A stretch of DNA of 64,000 nucleotides from Methanomicrobiaceae archaeon. GTDB taxonomy: Archaea > Halobacteriota > Methanomicrobia > Methanomicrobiales > Methanomicrobiaceae. Positions 36,929 to 45,655 of this stretch are shown here, piece by piece. The translations under genes were made by a program, and so were the position numbers. The stretch is from positions 1 to 64,000 of the forward strand of contig JAFGWE010000044.1 of NCBI GenBank assembly GCA_016937345.1, written 5' to 3'. Position 1 is the stretch's first letter. Each line of letters begins with the position of its first letter. The notes under the pieces were generated by a model. That model was not told the DNA's origin. It was given only the letters and a program-made list of their open reading frames with translations, and made no database searches.

Positions 36929-37675
36929 ATGCAGATAGAACCTGATGAATGGTTAAGCCGGATTCTTGAATATGGAGCGTTTCGCATAGTTAAGTTGGAT
37001 CAGTCACCCGAGTTATCAAAAGAAGACCTTATTAACAATTCAGAGAATCATTCCTCATTCTTTTTTGTCAAAGTTCCGGTAATACAGACAGGACTGGTGC
37101 ATTCATTATGCAACGCAGGATTTCAGGTTGTTGATGTGAATGTAACTTTTGAAAGGAAGTTATCTTTAGATCCAAATATCTGTGATACCTCCTCAGAATT
37201 AACAATTCGAGATTTAAGGGAATCTGATCACAAAATTTTGCTTGAAATTGCAGAAACAGGCTTTAAGTATTCACGATTTCACCTGGATCCTTTCATAACA
37301 TTACAGACTGCAAATAAAATAAAGCGTGAATGGCTGAACAGCTATTTAAAAGGCAGCAGAGGAGATGGAATAATCGTAGCTGAAAAAGATGAAAGACCAG
37401 TTGGTTTTCTTGCGAATCTTCATATTGTTGACAGCGGACAAAATATCAGAGTAATTGATCTTATATGTGTCGACAGGGATTCTCAAAAACAGGGTATAGG
37501 AAAAGAGATGATTTCACATTTAATAAAAAAATCATCCGATCAGTTTTCAGTGCTCCGGGTCGGAACGCAGATAGCCAATATTCCTTCAATGAGCCTTTAC
37601 AGCAGATGCAAATTTGAAATTGTTAAAGCAGAATATGTATTGCATGCACATTTAAAAGACGGAGTTATTTTATAA
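36929..37675 (+). CDS. GNAT N-acetyltransferase, WecD/PseH-like
   Basis: About 248 residues: an N-terminal domain (1-95) followed by a GNAT domain with VIDLICVDRDSQKQGIGKEMI, which contains the acetyl-CoA pyrophosphate motif (Q/R-x-x-G-x-G/A). The two-domain layout resembles dTDP-fucosamine acetyltransferase WecD. ATG 36,929 follows AAGGA by seven bases; the open frame extends upstream into the epimerase gene but that region is not used. Expected job: acetylation of the amino group introduced by the aminotransferase, a step required before NeuB-type condensation. Its stop overlaps the neuB start by one base. Confidence 0.8.
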   Translation: MQIEPDEWLSRILEYGAFRIVKLDQSPELSKEDLINNSENHSSFFFVKVPVIQTGLVHSLCNAGFQVVDVNVTFERKLSLDPNICDTSSELTIRDLRESDHKILLEIAETGFKYSRFHLDPFITLQTANKIKREWLNSYLKGSRGDGIIVAEKDERPVGFLANLHIVDSGQNIRVIDLICVDRDSQKQGIGKEMISHLIKKSSDQFSVLRVGTQIANIPSMSLYSRCKFEIVKAEYVLHAHLKDGVIL

Positions 37676-38682
37676 TGATTATTGGAAATAAAAATACTGA
37701 TGAAAAACCACTGATTATTGCCGAGATTGGAAATAATCATGAGGGTGACTTTGATACAGCTGTTAAACTGATTCATGAGGCCGCAGCAGCAGGTGTTGAC
37801 GGGGTCAAATTTCAGACTTTTAAGACTGAACATTATGTCAGCAGAACCGACAAAGCCCGTTTTGAGAGGCTGAAATCATTTGAACTGACACAAAATCAAT
37901 TTAAGGAATTATCTGAACTGGCACATTCACTTAACCTTCTATTTATCTCTACACCCTTTGATATTGAAAGCGCACGATTTCTTGAACCTCTTATTGATGC
38001 ATATAAAATTTCTTCCGGTGATATTAATTTCTATCCTCTGATTGATGTTATTAAAAAAACTAAAAAACCCATAATACTTTCAACAGGAGCCTGCGATATC
38101 GATCTGGTTAAGAGAACAGTAGATTATGTCAATAATGACCCTTATCCAAGAGACTCTGATAAACTTGCAATTCTTCACTGTATAAGCTGTTATCCGGTAC
38201 CACCAGAACAGGTAAACCTGCAATCAATACTATTCCTTTCAGAAGAATTTGATTGTACTGTAGGATATTCTGATCACACAACAGGCAATGATGCATCTCT
38301 AGCAGCTATTGGATTTGGAGCCAAAATAATTGAAAAACATTTTACTTTATGTCACACGTTTTCATCTTTCCGTGATCATCAACTGTCTTCAGATCCAAAA
38401 GAGATGGCCGAACTTGTTCAAAAGGCTAATTATATCAGTGTGATCTCAGGTAAAAGAAAAAAAGAAATACAGCCATGTGAAATGGACATAATTAAAGCTT
38501 TCAGGAGATCAATTGTTGCGGCTAGGGAAATAACCAAAGGAGAAACAATCTCTATATCTGATATTACATGGACACGCCCGGCGGGAGGAATTCCTCCCGG
38601 TGAAGAAAATAGAATACTAGGTAAAAAAATTTTAAATGGAAAACAAACTGGTGAAATGATACTTGAGGATGATATTGAATGA
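37675..38682 (+). CDS. neuB: NeuB-family nonulosonic acid synthase, copy 1
   Basis: Condenses phosphoenolpyruvate with a 6-carbon amino sugar to a 9-carbon nonulosonic acid. 335 residues: TIM-barrel catalytic domain (IIAEIGNNHEGD at 14-25; GVKFQTF; FISTPFD; ILSTGA; VGYSDHT) and a C-terminal SAF antifreeze-like domain from about residue 275 (RRSIVAAREITKGE, RPAGGIPP). The loop normally reading GPDH-x-x-SLDP is FRDHQLSSDP here, unlike copy 2, so the acceptor sugar is probably different. It is coupled to the GNAT before it and the formyltransferase after it. Confidence 0.9.
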   Translation: MIIGNKNTDEKPLIIAEIGNNHEGDFDTAVKLIHEAAAAGVDGVKFQTFKTEHYVSRTDKARFERLKSFELTQNQFKELSELAHSLNLLFISTPFDIESARFLEPLIDAYKISSGDINFYPLIDVIKKTKKPIILSTGACDIDLVKRTVDYVNNDPYPRDSDKLAILHCISCYPVPPEQVNLQSILFLSEEFDCTVGYSDHTTGNDASLAAIGFGAKIIEKHFTLCHTFSSFRDHQLSSDPKEMAELVQKANYISVISGKRKKEIQPCEMDIIKAFRRSIVAAREITKGETISISDITWTRPAGGIPPGEENRILGKKILNGKQTGEMILEDDIE

Positions 38683-39398
38683 AACTCCTGAAAACGGTCT
38701 TATTAACAACAGATACCTCTCACCATCTATATTACGCATCTGTTATTAATGAGACATTTCCATGGGCGGCAATACTTGCAGAAACAAAAAAAATTAAGCC
38801 TCCCTTTGAGACTGATCATCCTTTTGAAAAAATTAGAGATGATTATGAAAAGGATGTGTTACTTAAAGGAAAAGAACAACGTTTTGCCGAAATATCACAT
38901 ACAGAAATATATAATGATTTAAATAGTGATGAAGCAATGTCCAGTCTTAAAGCAATATCTCCGGATCTCATAATAGTTTTTGGTACCGGAAAAATTGATC
39001 CACGTATAATCAGCACTGCAAAACTGGGCTGCTTAAATCTACATGGCGGAAATCCCGAACACTACCGTGGCCTTGACACTCACATGTGGGCAATATATCA
39101 CAGTGATTTTAATAATCTGGTAACAACTCTTCATCATTTAGACAGTACATTAGATACAGGAGATTTAATTTTTCAGGCCCAGTTACCTTTAACAAAAGAT
39201 ACTAAAATTTACCAGATAAGATCCATTAACACAGAAATATGTGTTGAAATCTCAATAATTGCACTACATGTTATTAATAGTGGCAAAAAACTGCCCTGCA
39301 GAAAACAGGTTTCAACGGGTAGATATTATTCATTCATGCCTGGAATTCTTAAAGATGAGTGTGTAAGAAAATTTGAGGGTTATGTGGCAGATTTATGA
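38679..39398 (+). CDS. Sugar N-formyltransferase
   Basis: 239 residues of the methionyl-tRNA/GART formyltransferase fold. The catalytic triad is in place: Asn120 and His122 in LNLHGGNPEHYRG and Asp159 in HLDSTLDTGD. It transfers a formyl group from 10-formyl-tetrahydrofolate or, in a methanogen, perhaps a formyl-tetrahydromethanopterin-like donor to an amino sugar. Immediate neighbours are neuB copy 1 and a deacetylase, so an N-formylated nonulosonic acid or amino sugar is the likely product (inference). The donor question is interesting because methanogens use tetrahydromethanopterin rather than folate for most C1 transfer. Confidence 0.85.
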   Translation: MKLLKTVLLTTDTSHHLYYASVINETFPWAAILAETKKIKPPFETDHPFEKIRDDYEKDVLLKGKEQRFAEISHTEIYNDLNSDEAMSSLKAISPDLIIVFGTGKIDPRIISTAKLGCLNLHGGNPEHYRGLDTHMWAIYHSDFNNLVTTLHHLDSTLDTGDLIFQAQLPLTKDTKIYQIRSINTEICVEISIIALHVINSGKKLPCRKQVSTGRYYSFMPGILKDECVRKFEGYVADL

Positions 39399-40300
39399 TT
39401 AATTATACAAAATATCTTAATGACAATGGATTTGTGATTTATCTCTTCCATGGTGTTATTCAAAATAACCCTTATAAAGTCAGAAATTATAATCTCAAAC
39501 ATATAAATGCGGATTATTTCACAAAATTCATTCAAAAGGCATCTCAAGAGGGCAATCCGGTTTCAATGCCTGAAATAGTGGCAGCATCCACAGGTAAATT
39601 TGAAATGCCAGAAAAGGCATTTGCAGTTACTTTTGATGACGGATTTGCAAATAACTACTCCATTGCGGCTCCGATCTTACGCTCTTTTAATGTACCTGCT
39701 ACTTTTTACATCACCACAGATTTTATTGTCTCAAATGCAATGTCCTGGATTGATATGATAGAATATGCCGTTGAGAATACAGATAAAAGACACTTTAATC
39801 TGGCAGGAACAAATAATTTGATAGAAATTGGTTCCAAAAAGCAGAAAATCGACCTCCTGGAGGAGATTCGTCAGATTGTTAAGAATGATCACAAAATTGA
39901 TCCAATTGAATTTGCATCTAATTTTTGCAGCTCACTGGGCATCAGTGACTTCAATCCTGACCCGTCGCTGGATTTAAAAATGACCTGGGAACAGGTTTTT
40001 GAGTTACACAACGATCCATTGTTTACAATAGGTGGCCATACCCATACTCATAGAAATATGGCTTTTCTTGATTTAAAAGAGCTCCGAGAAGAAATCTCTG
40101 TCAGTCTTGAATTACTTAAAGAAAATCTGAAATGCAAAATTGAGCATTACTCATATCCTGAAGGTTTATCGAACTGTTATTCGGACAATGTTATTGATGA
40201 ATTAAAAAAACAGGGCATTATTTGTTGCCCCACCGCTGAATTAGGTACAAATTCGAAAAATGATGATTTATTCAGACTTAAACGTATTCCGGTTGTATAA
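39395..40300 (+). CDS. Polysaccharide deacetylase family protein (NodB fold)
   Basis: 301 residues of a carbohydrate esterase 4-like fold. The first metal motif is FAVTFDDGFANN (residues about 76-87) and the H-x3-H motif is GGHTHTHRNM near residue 212. No signal peptide is present, so it acts in the cytoplasm, probably on an N-acetyl group of a precursor before formylation or amidination. The start overlaps the formyltransferase stop by four bases. It is a second deacetylase in the island, besides the PIG-L type at 52,070. Confidence 0.85.
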   Translation: MINYTKYLNDNGFVIYLFHGVIQNNPYKVRNYNLKHINADYFTKFIQKASQEGNPVSMPEIVAASTGKFEMPEKAFAVTFDDGFANNYSIAAPILRSFNVPATFYITTDFIVSNAMSWIDMIEYAVENTDKRHFNLAGTNNLIEIGSKKQKIDLLEEIRQIVKNDHKIDPIEFASNFCSSLGISDFNPDPSLDLKMTWEQVFELHNDPLFTIGGHTHTHRNMAFLDLKELREEISVSLELLKENLKCKIEHYSYPEGLSNCYSDNVIDELKKQGIICCPTAELGTNSKNDDLFRLKRIPVV

Positions 40301-40318
40301 TATTGGAGATTTATTAAT

Positions 40319-42151
40319 ATGTGTGGAATTGCAGGATATTTTGGCCTTGAAAAAATACCCCCAGAACGAATAGAGAATTGTTTAAATCTTATGAACCGGC
40401 GTGGTCCGGATAACGCTGCCCATAAAAAATGGATTAATTCAAGTGGAAGAAATGTATATCTGCTTCATACAAGACTAAGCATTATAGATCTTGATCCCAG
40501 AGCAAATCAGCCATACAATATTGGTGATAAATGGATAATCCTCAATGGAGAATTATATAATTATCTGGAGAGACGAGAGGAATTAACAGATAAAGGAATA
40601 AATTTTTTCACTAATTCTGACACAGAAGTATTACTAAGTTCTATTGAACACTTTGGCTGGGATGTACTTAACCGGTGTGAAGGGATGTGGGCCTTTGCTG
40701 TTTACAATGAAACTGAGGGTTCACTTACACTCTGCCGGGACAGATTCGGAGAAAAACCATTATATATCTATCAGGATAAAACCGGCTTTTATTTTGGCTC
40801 AGAAGTAAAATTCATAATGGCCCTATTAAACAAAAAATTAAAGCCAAATCAGAATCACCTTTTACGCTATCTTGTAAACGGATATAAAGCAATCTACAAA
40901 TACGAAGATACTTTTTTTGAAGGATTAACAGAGTTAAAACCAGCAAACCTGCTACATATTTCCTCAGATGGAGAGGAAAATAAAAGCAGGTACTGGGAAT
41001 TAAAGTACTGCCCTGAAGAGGAGATGAGCTATCAGCAAGCAGTTGAAGGTGTACAGGAAAGGCTCATAAAAGCTGTGGAAATACGACTCAGGGCTGATGT
41101 TCCACTTGCTTTCTGTATGAGCGGAGGAGTAGACTCAAATTCTCTTATTAGTATTGCAAAAAACAATTTTGACTATGATGTCCACGGTTTTACGATTGTA
41201 AATACCGATGAAAGGTACGAAGAGCAGGATATGGTGGAATATGCTGTTGAAAATTTAAATATTCGCCATACCTCTGTTCAGGTCAACACAAGTGATTTTT
41301 TAGAGAAACTCAGAATCCTTGTCAGACAGCATGATGCTCCTGTCTATACCATAACATATTATGCCCACTGGCTACTTATGGAATCCATTGCTGAACATGG
41401 TTACCGCATTTCAGTCAGCGGAACTGGGGCAGATGAATTATTCACCGGTTATTATGACCATCACCTCATGTATCTGAATGAGGTGAAAAACGATCCTGAG
41501 TTATATTCAATTGCAAAAGAAGCATGGACAGAACATATAAAACCAATAGTTCGCAATCCGTATTTAAGCAATCCGGAATTATTTATCCAAAACCCGGATT
41601 TCCGAGACCATATATTTCTGGATGCAGATGAATTCAGGAAATCACTGCTGGTTGACTGGTCTGAAAACTTTACAGAAACAAAATATTGCGACAGTGTATT
41701 AAGAAACCGTATGATGAATGAGTTATTTAATGAGAGTGTCCCCGTCATACTCCATGAAGACGATCTTAATGCAATGTTCTTCTCAATTGAAAACAGATCG
41801 CCGTTTATGGATCGGCACCTCGCAGAATTCTGTTATAAAATACCAAGCAGGTACCTTATTCGTGAGGGTGCAGCAAAAGCTATCCTAAGAGATGCAATGA
41901 GCGGTATTGTACCGGATAAAATTATTGAAAACAGAAGAAAAGTTGGTTTTAATGCTCCTGTGTTCTCATTTCTGGATGTTCACGACCCAAATGTAAGAAA
42001 ACAGTTGCTTGAAGAAAGCCCGGTTTATGATTATATTCGCCGCGAAAAGATAGAAGAACTCATCAACAAACCGTTTCTGGGTAACAGTGAAAGCAAATTT
42101 TTATTTTACTTTATCAATTGTAAAATATTCATGGAGGAGTTCGCAGAATGA
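40319..42151 (+). CDS. asnB: Glutamine-dependent asparagine synthase-like protein (AsnB)
   Basis: 610 residues. The N-terminal glutaminase domain begins with the catalytic MCGIAGYFG (Cys2 as nucleophile after Met removal) and has RGPDNA and LNGELYN; the C-terminal synthetase has the PP-loop MSGGVDSNSL near residue 268. In surface-glycan clusters AsnB homologues often amidate a uronic-acid carboxylate rather than aspartate. With the UDP-sugar dehydrogenase in the same operon, a uronamide product is plausible. It ends four bases inside the WbpG-like gene. Confidence 0.88.
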   Translation: MCGIAGYFGLEKIPPERIENCLNLMNRRGPDNAAHKKWINSSGRNVYLLHTRLSIIDLDPRANQPYNIGDKWIILNGELYNYLERREELTDKGINFFTNSDTEVLLSSIEHFGWDVLNRCEGMWAFAVYNETEGSLTLCRDRFGEKPLYIYQDKTGFYFGSEVKFIMALLNKKLKPNQNHLLRYLVNGYKAIYKYEDTFFEGLTELKPANLLHISSDGEENKSRYWELKYCPEEEMSYQQAVEGVQERLIKAVEIRLRADVPLAFCMSGGVDSNSLISIAKNNFDYDVHGFTIVNTDERYEEQDMVEYAVENLNIRHTSVQVNTSDFLEKLRILVRQHDAPVYTITYYAHWLLMESIAEHGYRISVSGTGADELFTGYYDHHLMYLNEVKNDPELYSIAKEAWTEHIKPIVRNPYLSNPELFIQNPDFRDHIFLDADEFRKSLLVDWSENFTETKYCDSVLRNRMMNELFNESVPVILHEDDLNAMFFSIENRSPFMDRHLAEFCYKIPSRYLIREGAAKAILRDAMSGIVPDKIIENRRKVGFNAPVFSFLDVHDPNVRKQLLEESPVYDYIRREKIEELINKPFLGNSESKFLFYFINCKIFMEEFAE

Positions 42152-43266
42152 AATATTGCAGCAGGTGCATCCTTCCGGACACAAGGCCCAACCTTTCACT
42201 TGATTCCAAAGGAATATGCAATGCATGCCGGGCACATGAATCCCGCCCAGTAATTGACTGGGTCAAAAGAGAAAAGGCCTTTTTAAATGTTGTTGAAAAT
42301 GCAAAAAAAAGAAGCGAAGGATATGACTGTCTTATACCAGTGAGCGGCGGAAAGGATAGCACCTGGCAGGTAGTAAAATGTCTCGAATACGGACTCACTC
42401 CTCTTGCCGTCACATGGAAAACACCTGCCCGGACAGAGATAGGGGCAAAGAATCTTGCCAATCTGATTTCATTAGGTGTAGATCATATAGATTATCAGAT
42501 CAATCCAAAAGTGGAGAGAAAGTTTACTTATAAGTCATTAATGCAATATGGATCATCAGCAATCCCGATGCACATGGCATTATTTAATATCCCTTTGAAA
42601 ATCGCGGTTAAATTTAATATACCGCTTGTTATCTGGGGTGAGAACTCTGCTTTTGAGTATGGAGGAACAGAGGAAGAACGTACCGGATTTCGCCTGGACA
42701 GCAAATGGTTAAAAAAATACGGAATTACTCACGGAACAACGGCAAAAGACTGGATATCACCAGAGCTTTCAAGAAAAGAATTAACTCCGTATTTTGGACC
42801 GTCTGACGATGAAATGGAAAAGAGCGGAGTTTTGGCAGTATTTCTGGGTTATTATTTTCCCTGGGATCCAGAGATCACATTTGATGCTGCAAGATCACAT
42901 GGTTTTCAGGTACGAAAAGAAGGTCCTAAAACAGGATATTATGACTACGCAGACATAGATGACGATTTTATATCTATTCATCACTGGTTAAAATGGTACA
43001 AATTTGGTTTCACCAGATTATTTGATAATCTGTCTTTAGAGATTCGTAATGGCAGAATAACCCGTGAAAAAGCCATTCAGATTGTAAAAGAATACGGCGA
43101 ACAGACACCATATGAAGATATAAATAAATTCTGTAAATTTATCGGAATTACCACTGAACAATTCTTTTCGGAAATAGAGAAATTTCGAAATCCTGATATC
43201 TGGGTTAAAAAAGACGGTAAATGGATGATCAAAGATTTTATTATACCTGAATGGAGATGGCAATGA
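42148..43266 (+). CDS. WbpG/PseA-type N-acetyl sugar amidotransferase, copy 1
   Basis: 372 residues. A zinc knuckle (C4, C7, C24, C27 in CSRC and CNAC) precedes the PP-loop ATPase motif SGGKDS (residues 66-71). Members of this family turn an acetamido group into an acetamidino group using ammonia from a HisH-HisF-like complex. This copy has no adjacent hisH/hisF; it would need the pair at 62,132-63,695 or free ammonia from AsnB directly upstream. Overlaps of four bases tie it to both neighbours. Confidence 0.88.
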   Translation: MKYCSRCILPDTRPNLSLDSKGICNACRAHESRPVIDWVKREKAFLNVVENAKKRSEGYDCLIPVSGGKDSTWQVVKCLEYGLTPLAVTWKTPARTEIGAKNLANLISLGVDHIDYQINPKVERKFTYKSLMQYGSSAIPMHMALFNIPLKIAVKFNIPLVIWGENSAFEYGGTEEERTGFRLDSKWLKKYGITHGTTAKDWISPELSRKELTPYFGPSDDEMEKSGVLAVFLGYYFPWDPEITFDAARSHGFQVRKEGPKTGYYDYADIDDDFISIHHWLKWYKFGFTRLFDNLSLEIRNGRITREKAIQIVKEYGEQTPYEDINKFCKFIGITTEQFFSEIEKFRNPDIWVKKDGKWMIKDFIIPEWRWQ

Positions 43267-43640
43267 AAATAATTCCCATCACACCCCCAAGAGAATTTGA
43301 AGTGGGTTTTCCCGAGCACAGACAAACATTAAAAGATTGTGCCCATATTGAACTTGATCCTGATGAACAGGTTACCCTGAAAACAGATGAAGGAAATGAG
43401 TTTGACATTGTAAAAAAAGACTGGGGATTTTATGCAACTCCCTCACTGAACAGCCGTCTTTTGAAGTATAATCTTCATGCAGCTTTATGCAAAAACCGCA
43501 TTGATAACTATTTTATTTTATTAGTTGAAGATGGAAAACAGGAAACCTTCCTTGAGTATCTTAACCTCGAAAAAATGGAAATTATAATGTGGCTTGACAG
43601 CCGCGATAATCTAAAAAATCTGGAGAGTAAAAATCTATGA
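43263..43640 (+). CDS. Small protein of unknown function in the glycan operon
   Basis: About 125 residues. I choose ATG 43,263, which overlaps the amidotransferase stop (ATGA). The sequence has a basic, Pro-rich start MKIIPITPPREFEVGF and a beta-rich middle with EQVTLKTDEGNEFDIVKKDWGFYATPSL, then a short helical end. The pattern KDWGFYATPSLN-x-RL recalls small accessory proteins next to methyltransferases in polysaccharide clusters, but I know no assigned function. Tight overlaps with the amidotransferase and the methyltransferase indicate co-translation and perhaps a complex. Confidence 0.7.
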   Translation: MKIIPITPPREFEVGFPEHRQTLKDCAHIELDPDEQVTLKTDEGNEFDIVKKDWGFYATPSLNSRLLKYNLHAALCKNRIDNYFILLVEDGKQETFLEYLNLEKMEIIMWLDSRDNLKNLESKNL

Positions 43641-44488
43641 ATAAAAACAATCTTGGCACTGGTAAATGTCCTATCTGCATGCATGAATCATTCAGCCAGA
43701 TCTTTGAATATACATCACCACCCAAAGGGGAGATCAGGTTTAGTTTCAGTTCCAAAACGAACTACAATCGCAGAGTTATTCAGTGCAATTTGTGCGGTCA
43801 CTACCTTTCAATCCACAAAATGGATGACTCATCCCTTTACTCAGAGGATTACGTCAATGCAAATTATAACGATAATCACGGGATTCAAAAAACATATGAG
43901 AAAATAATGGCATTACCACCTCATAAATCAGATAATTCCGGCAGAGTTCAGAATATTTTAGAGTTTACTGACAAATATTTTATGGATACTGTTCCCCCTT
44001 CTGAAAAACGTCATGTTTTAGATATTGGAAGTGGATTATCAGTTTTTCCGAGTAAAATGAAAACTGAAGGATGGGATTGTACTGCTGTTGATCCTGATCC
44101 ACGTGCAATAGAACATGCCTTGAAAAATGTTGGCATCAAAGGAATATGTGGAGATTTTTTTACAACTGATATTCCCGGTACTTATGATCTTATTACCTTT
44201 AACAAAGTACTTGAACACGTAAAAGATCCGGAAAAGCTTTTAGCAAAAGCTAAAAATAATGTTTCAGCTAATGGCCTTGTTTATATTGAAGTTCCTGATG
44301 GTGAACTGGCAGCCATCGAAGGAAAAGAGCGTGAAGAATTTTTCATAGATCATCCTCACATATTTAGCTTTGCATCCCTGTCTTTACTGGTAAAGAAGTC
44401 AGGATTTTTTCCCATTAAAATAGAAAGGCTCAAGGAGCCAAGCACAAAATATACTTTACGGGCTTTTGCAATACCCTGTAATGATTAA
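43637..44488 (+). CDS. Zinc-ribbon SAM-dependent methyltransferase
   Basis: 283 residues. The N-terminal zinc ribbon has CPICM (residues about 11-15) and CNLCG (about 52-56). The class I methyltransferase fold follows: motif I VLDIGSGLSVFP, acidic loop AVDPDPRAIE, and FNKVLEHVKDPEKLL. The layout is that of C- or O-methyltransferases of deoxysugars with an N-terminal zinc domain. The target may be a hydroxyl, ring carbon or amidino nitrogen of the nonulosonic sugar (inference). It starts four bases inside the previous gene. Confidence 0.85.
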   Translation: MNKNNLGTGKCPICMHESFSQIFEYTSPPKGEIRFSFSSKTNYNRRVIQCNLCGHYLSIHKMDDSSLYSEDYVNANYNDNHGIQKTYEKIMALPPHKSDNSGRVQNILEFTDKYFMDTVPPSEKRHVLDIGSGLSVFPSKMKTEGWDCTAVDPDPRAIEHALKNVGIKGICGDFFTTDIPGTYDLITFNKVLEHVKDPEKLLAKAKNNVSANGLVYIEVPDGELAAIEGKEREEFFIDHPHIFSFASLSLLVKKSGFFPIKIERLKEPSTKYTLRAFAIPCND

Positions 44489-44511
44489 AAATACAAAATA
44501 CGGTGAAATAT

Positions 44512-45603
44512 ATGAATAATATAGAGTTAAATGAAAAAGAGCAGATTACAGCCATTACATATGGAGATACATTCTCACTTTATGACGAAAAATCATTTGA
44601 TGAATTCATTGAACCGTTCTATATCAGATTAGAGAAAAATAACATTGATAAAAATATTTTTGAAGGAAAACGCTGTCTGGATGCAGGATGCGGCGGAGGA
44701 AGAGGATCAATTCTGATGGCACAATGTGGTGCCGATAAAGTTATTGGAGTTGATTTCAGTGAGACAAACCTCAACAGCTGTAGGGAACGGGCAAAGCAAA
44801 AAGGTTTTTCCAATCTCAGTTTTGAACAGCATTCTCTGACTGATCTGCCATTTGATGATGAAAGTTTTGACATTGTCTGGTGCAATGGCGTATTAATGCA
44901 TACCAGTGATCCTGATAAATGTCTTCAGGAAATCACACGGGTATTGAAAAAAAATGGGTACTTGTGGTTATATGTATATGGATCCGGCGGAGTCTACTGG
45001 AGCATGGTGGACTGGGTAAGAAAGACTCTTTGCGATGTTGATGTCAAAGACTGTATCTACCAGCTCAGAATAATGGAAATACCCATCCGACGTATTGCCG
45101 AATGGATTGATGACTGGTTTGCCGGTTATCTCAGACGTTATACGAATTCAGATGTTAAAAACAGGTTAAAAGAGCTTGGTTTTGAAAATGCAGAAAGACT
45201 TAATTACGGAACTGTATATGATACCTCCCAGCGCCGGCAGGTAGCTGATGAAGATGAAATCGCCCTGATGGGTGAAGGTGATTTAAGGTATTTCTGTCAA
45301 AAAACAGGAGAACCAGTTGGGAATCAGTTCAGATTGCCTGATAACAATGGTAAAGGATCACTTTTTACTGAACCTGAAATAGTTCTTCACCTGATAGAAC
45401 CTCTTGAGGAAATATCTAAAAATCTTGCAATACTTGAATCAAAGTGGGGACATCCAATTCCAACCTATAAAATAATTGTGTGCGGATCTATACATCGAAA
45501 AGTACGTAGTCTTCTTGAAAATGAAGAGCAGTTTGATATCCAGTCCCTTTCTGAGCATTTAAATAGAGTAAACTTACTGATAAAAGAAAATACATCAGAA
45601 TAA
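44512..45603 (+). CDS. SAM-dependent methyltransferase
   Basis: About 363 residues. Class I fold: motif I CLDAGCGGGRGS (near residue 55), GVDFSETNL, and DIVWCNGVLMHTSDPD. A large C-terminal extension from about residue 160 has no domain I recognise (TNSDVKNRLKELGFENAERL) and could bind the sugar substrate. ATG 44,512 is chosen because GGTGA (44,502-44,506) is positioned as its ribosome binding site; an in-frame GTG at 44,503 falls within that site. The substrate is probably a glycan or sugar nucleotide of this island. Confidence 0.82.
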   Translation: MNNIELNEKEQITAITYGDTFSLYDEKSFDEFIEPFYIRLEKNNIDKNIFEGKRCLDAGCGGGRGSILMAQCGADKVIGVDFSETNLNSCRERAKQKGFSNLSFEQHSLTDLPFDDESFDIVWCNGVLMHTSDPDKCLQEITRVLKKNGYLWLYVYGSGGVYWSMVDWVRKTLCDVDVKDCIYQLRIMEIPIRRIAEWIDDWFAGYLRRYTNSDVKNRLKELGFENAERLNYGTVYDTSQRRQVADEDEIALMGEGDLRYFCQKTGEPVGNQFRLPDNNGKGSLFTEPEIVLHLIEPLEEISKNLAILESKWGHPIPTYKIIVCGSIHRKVRSLLENEEQFDIQSLSEHLNRVNLLIKENTSE

Positions 45604-45655
45604 CAGTCCATATTTCTTTTTAAGGATATAATGTATATGCAGGTAGATAACTAAT

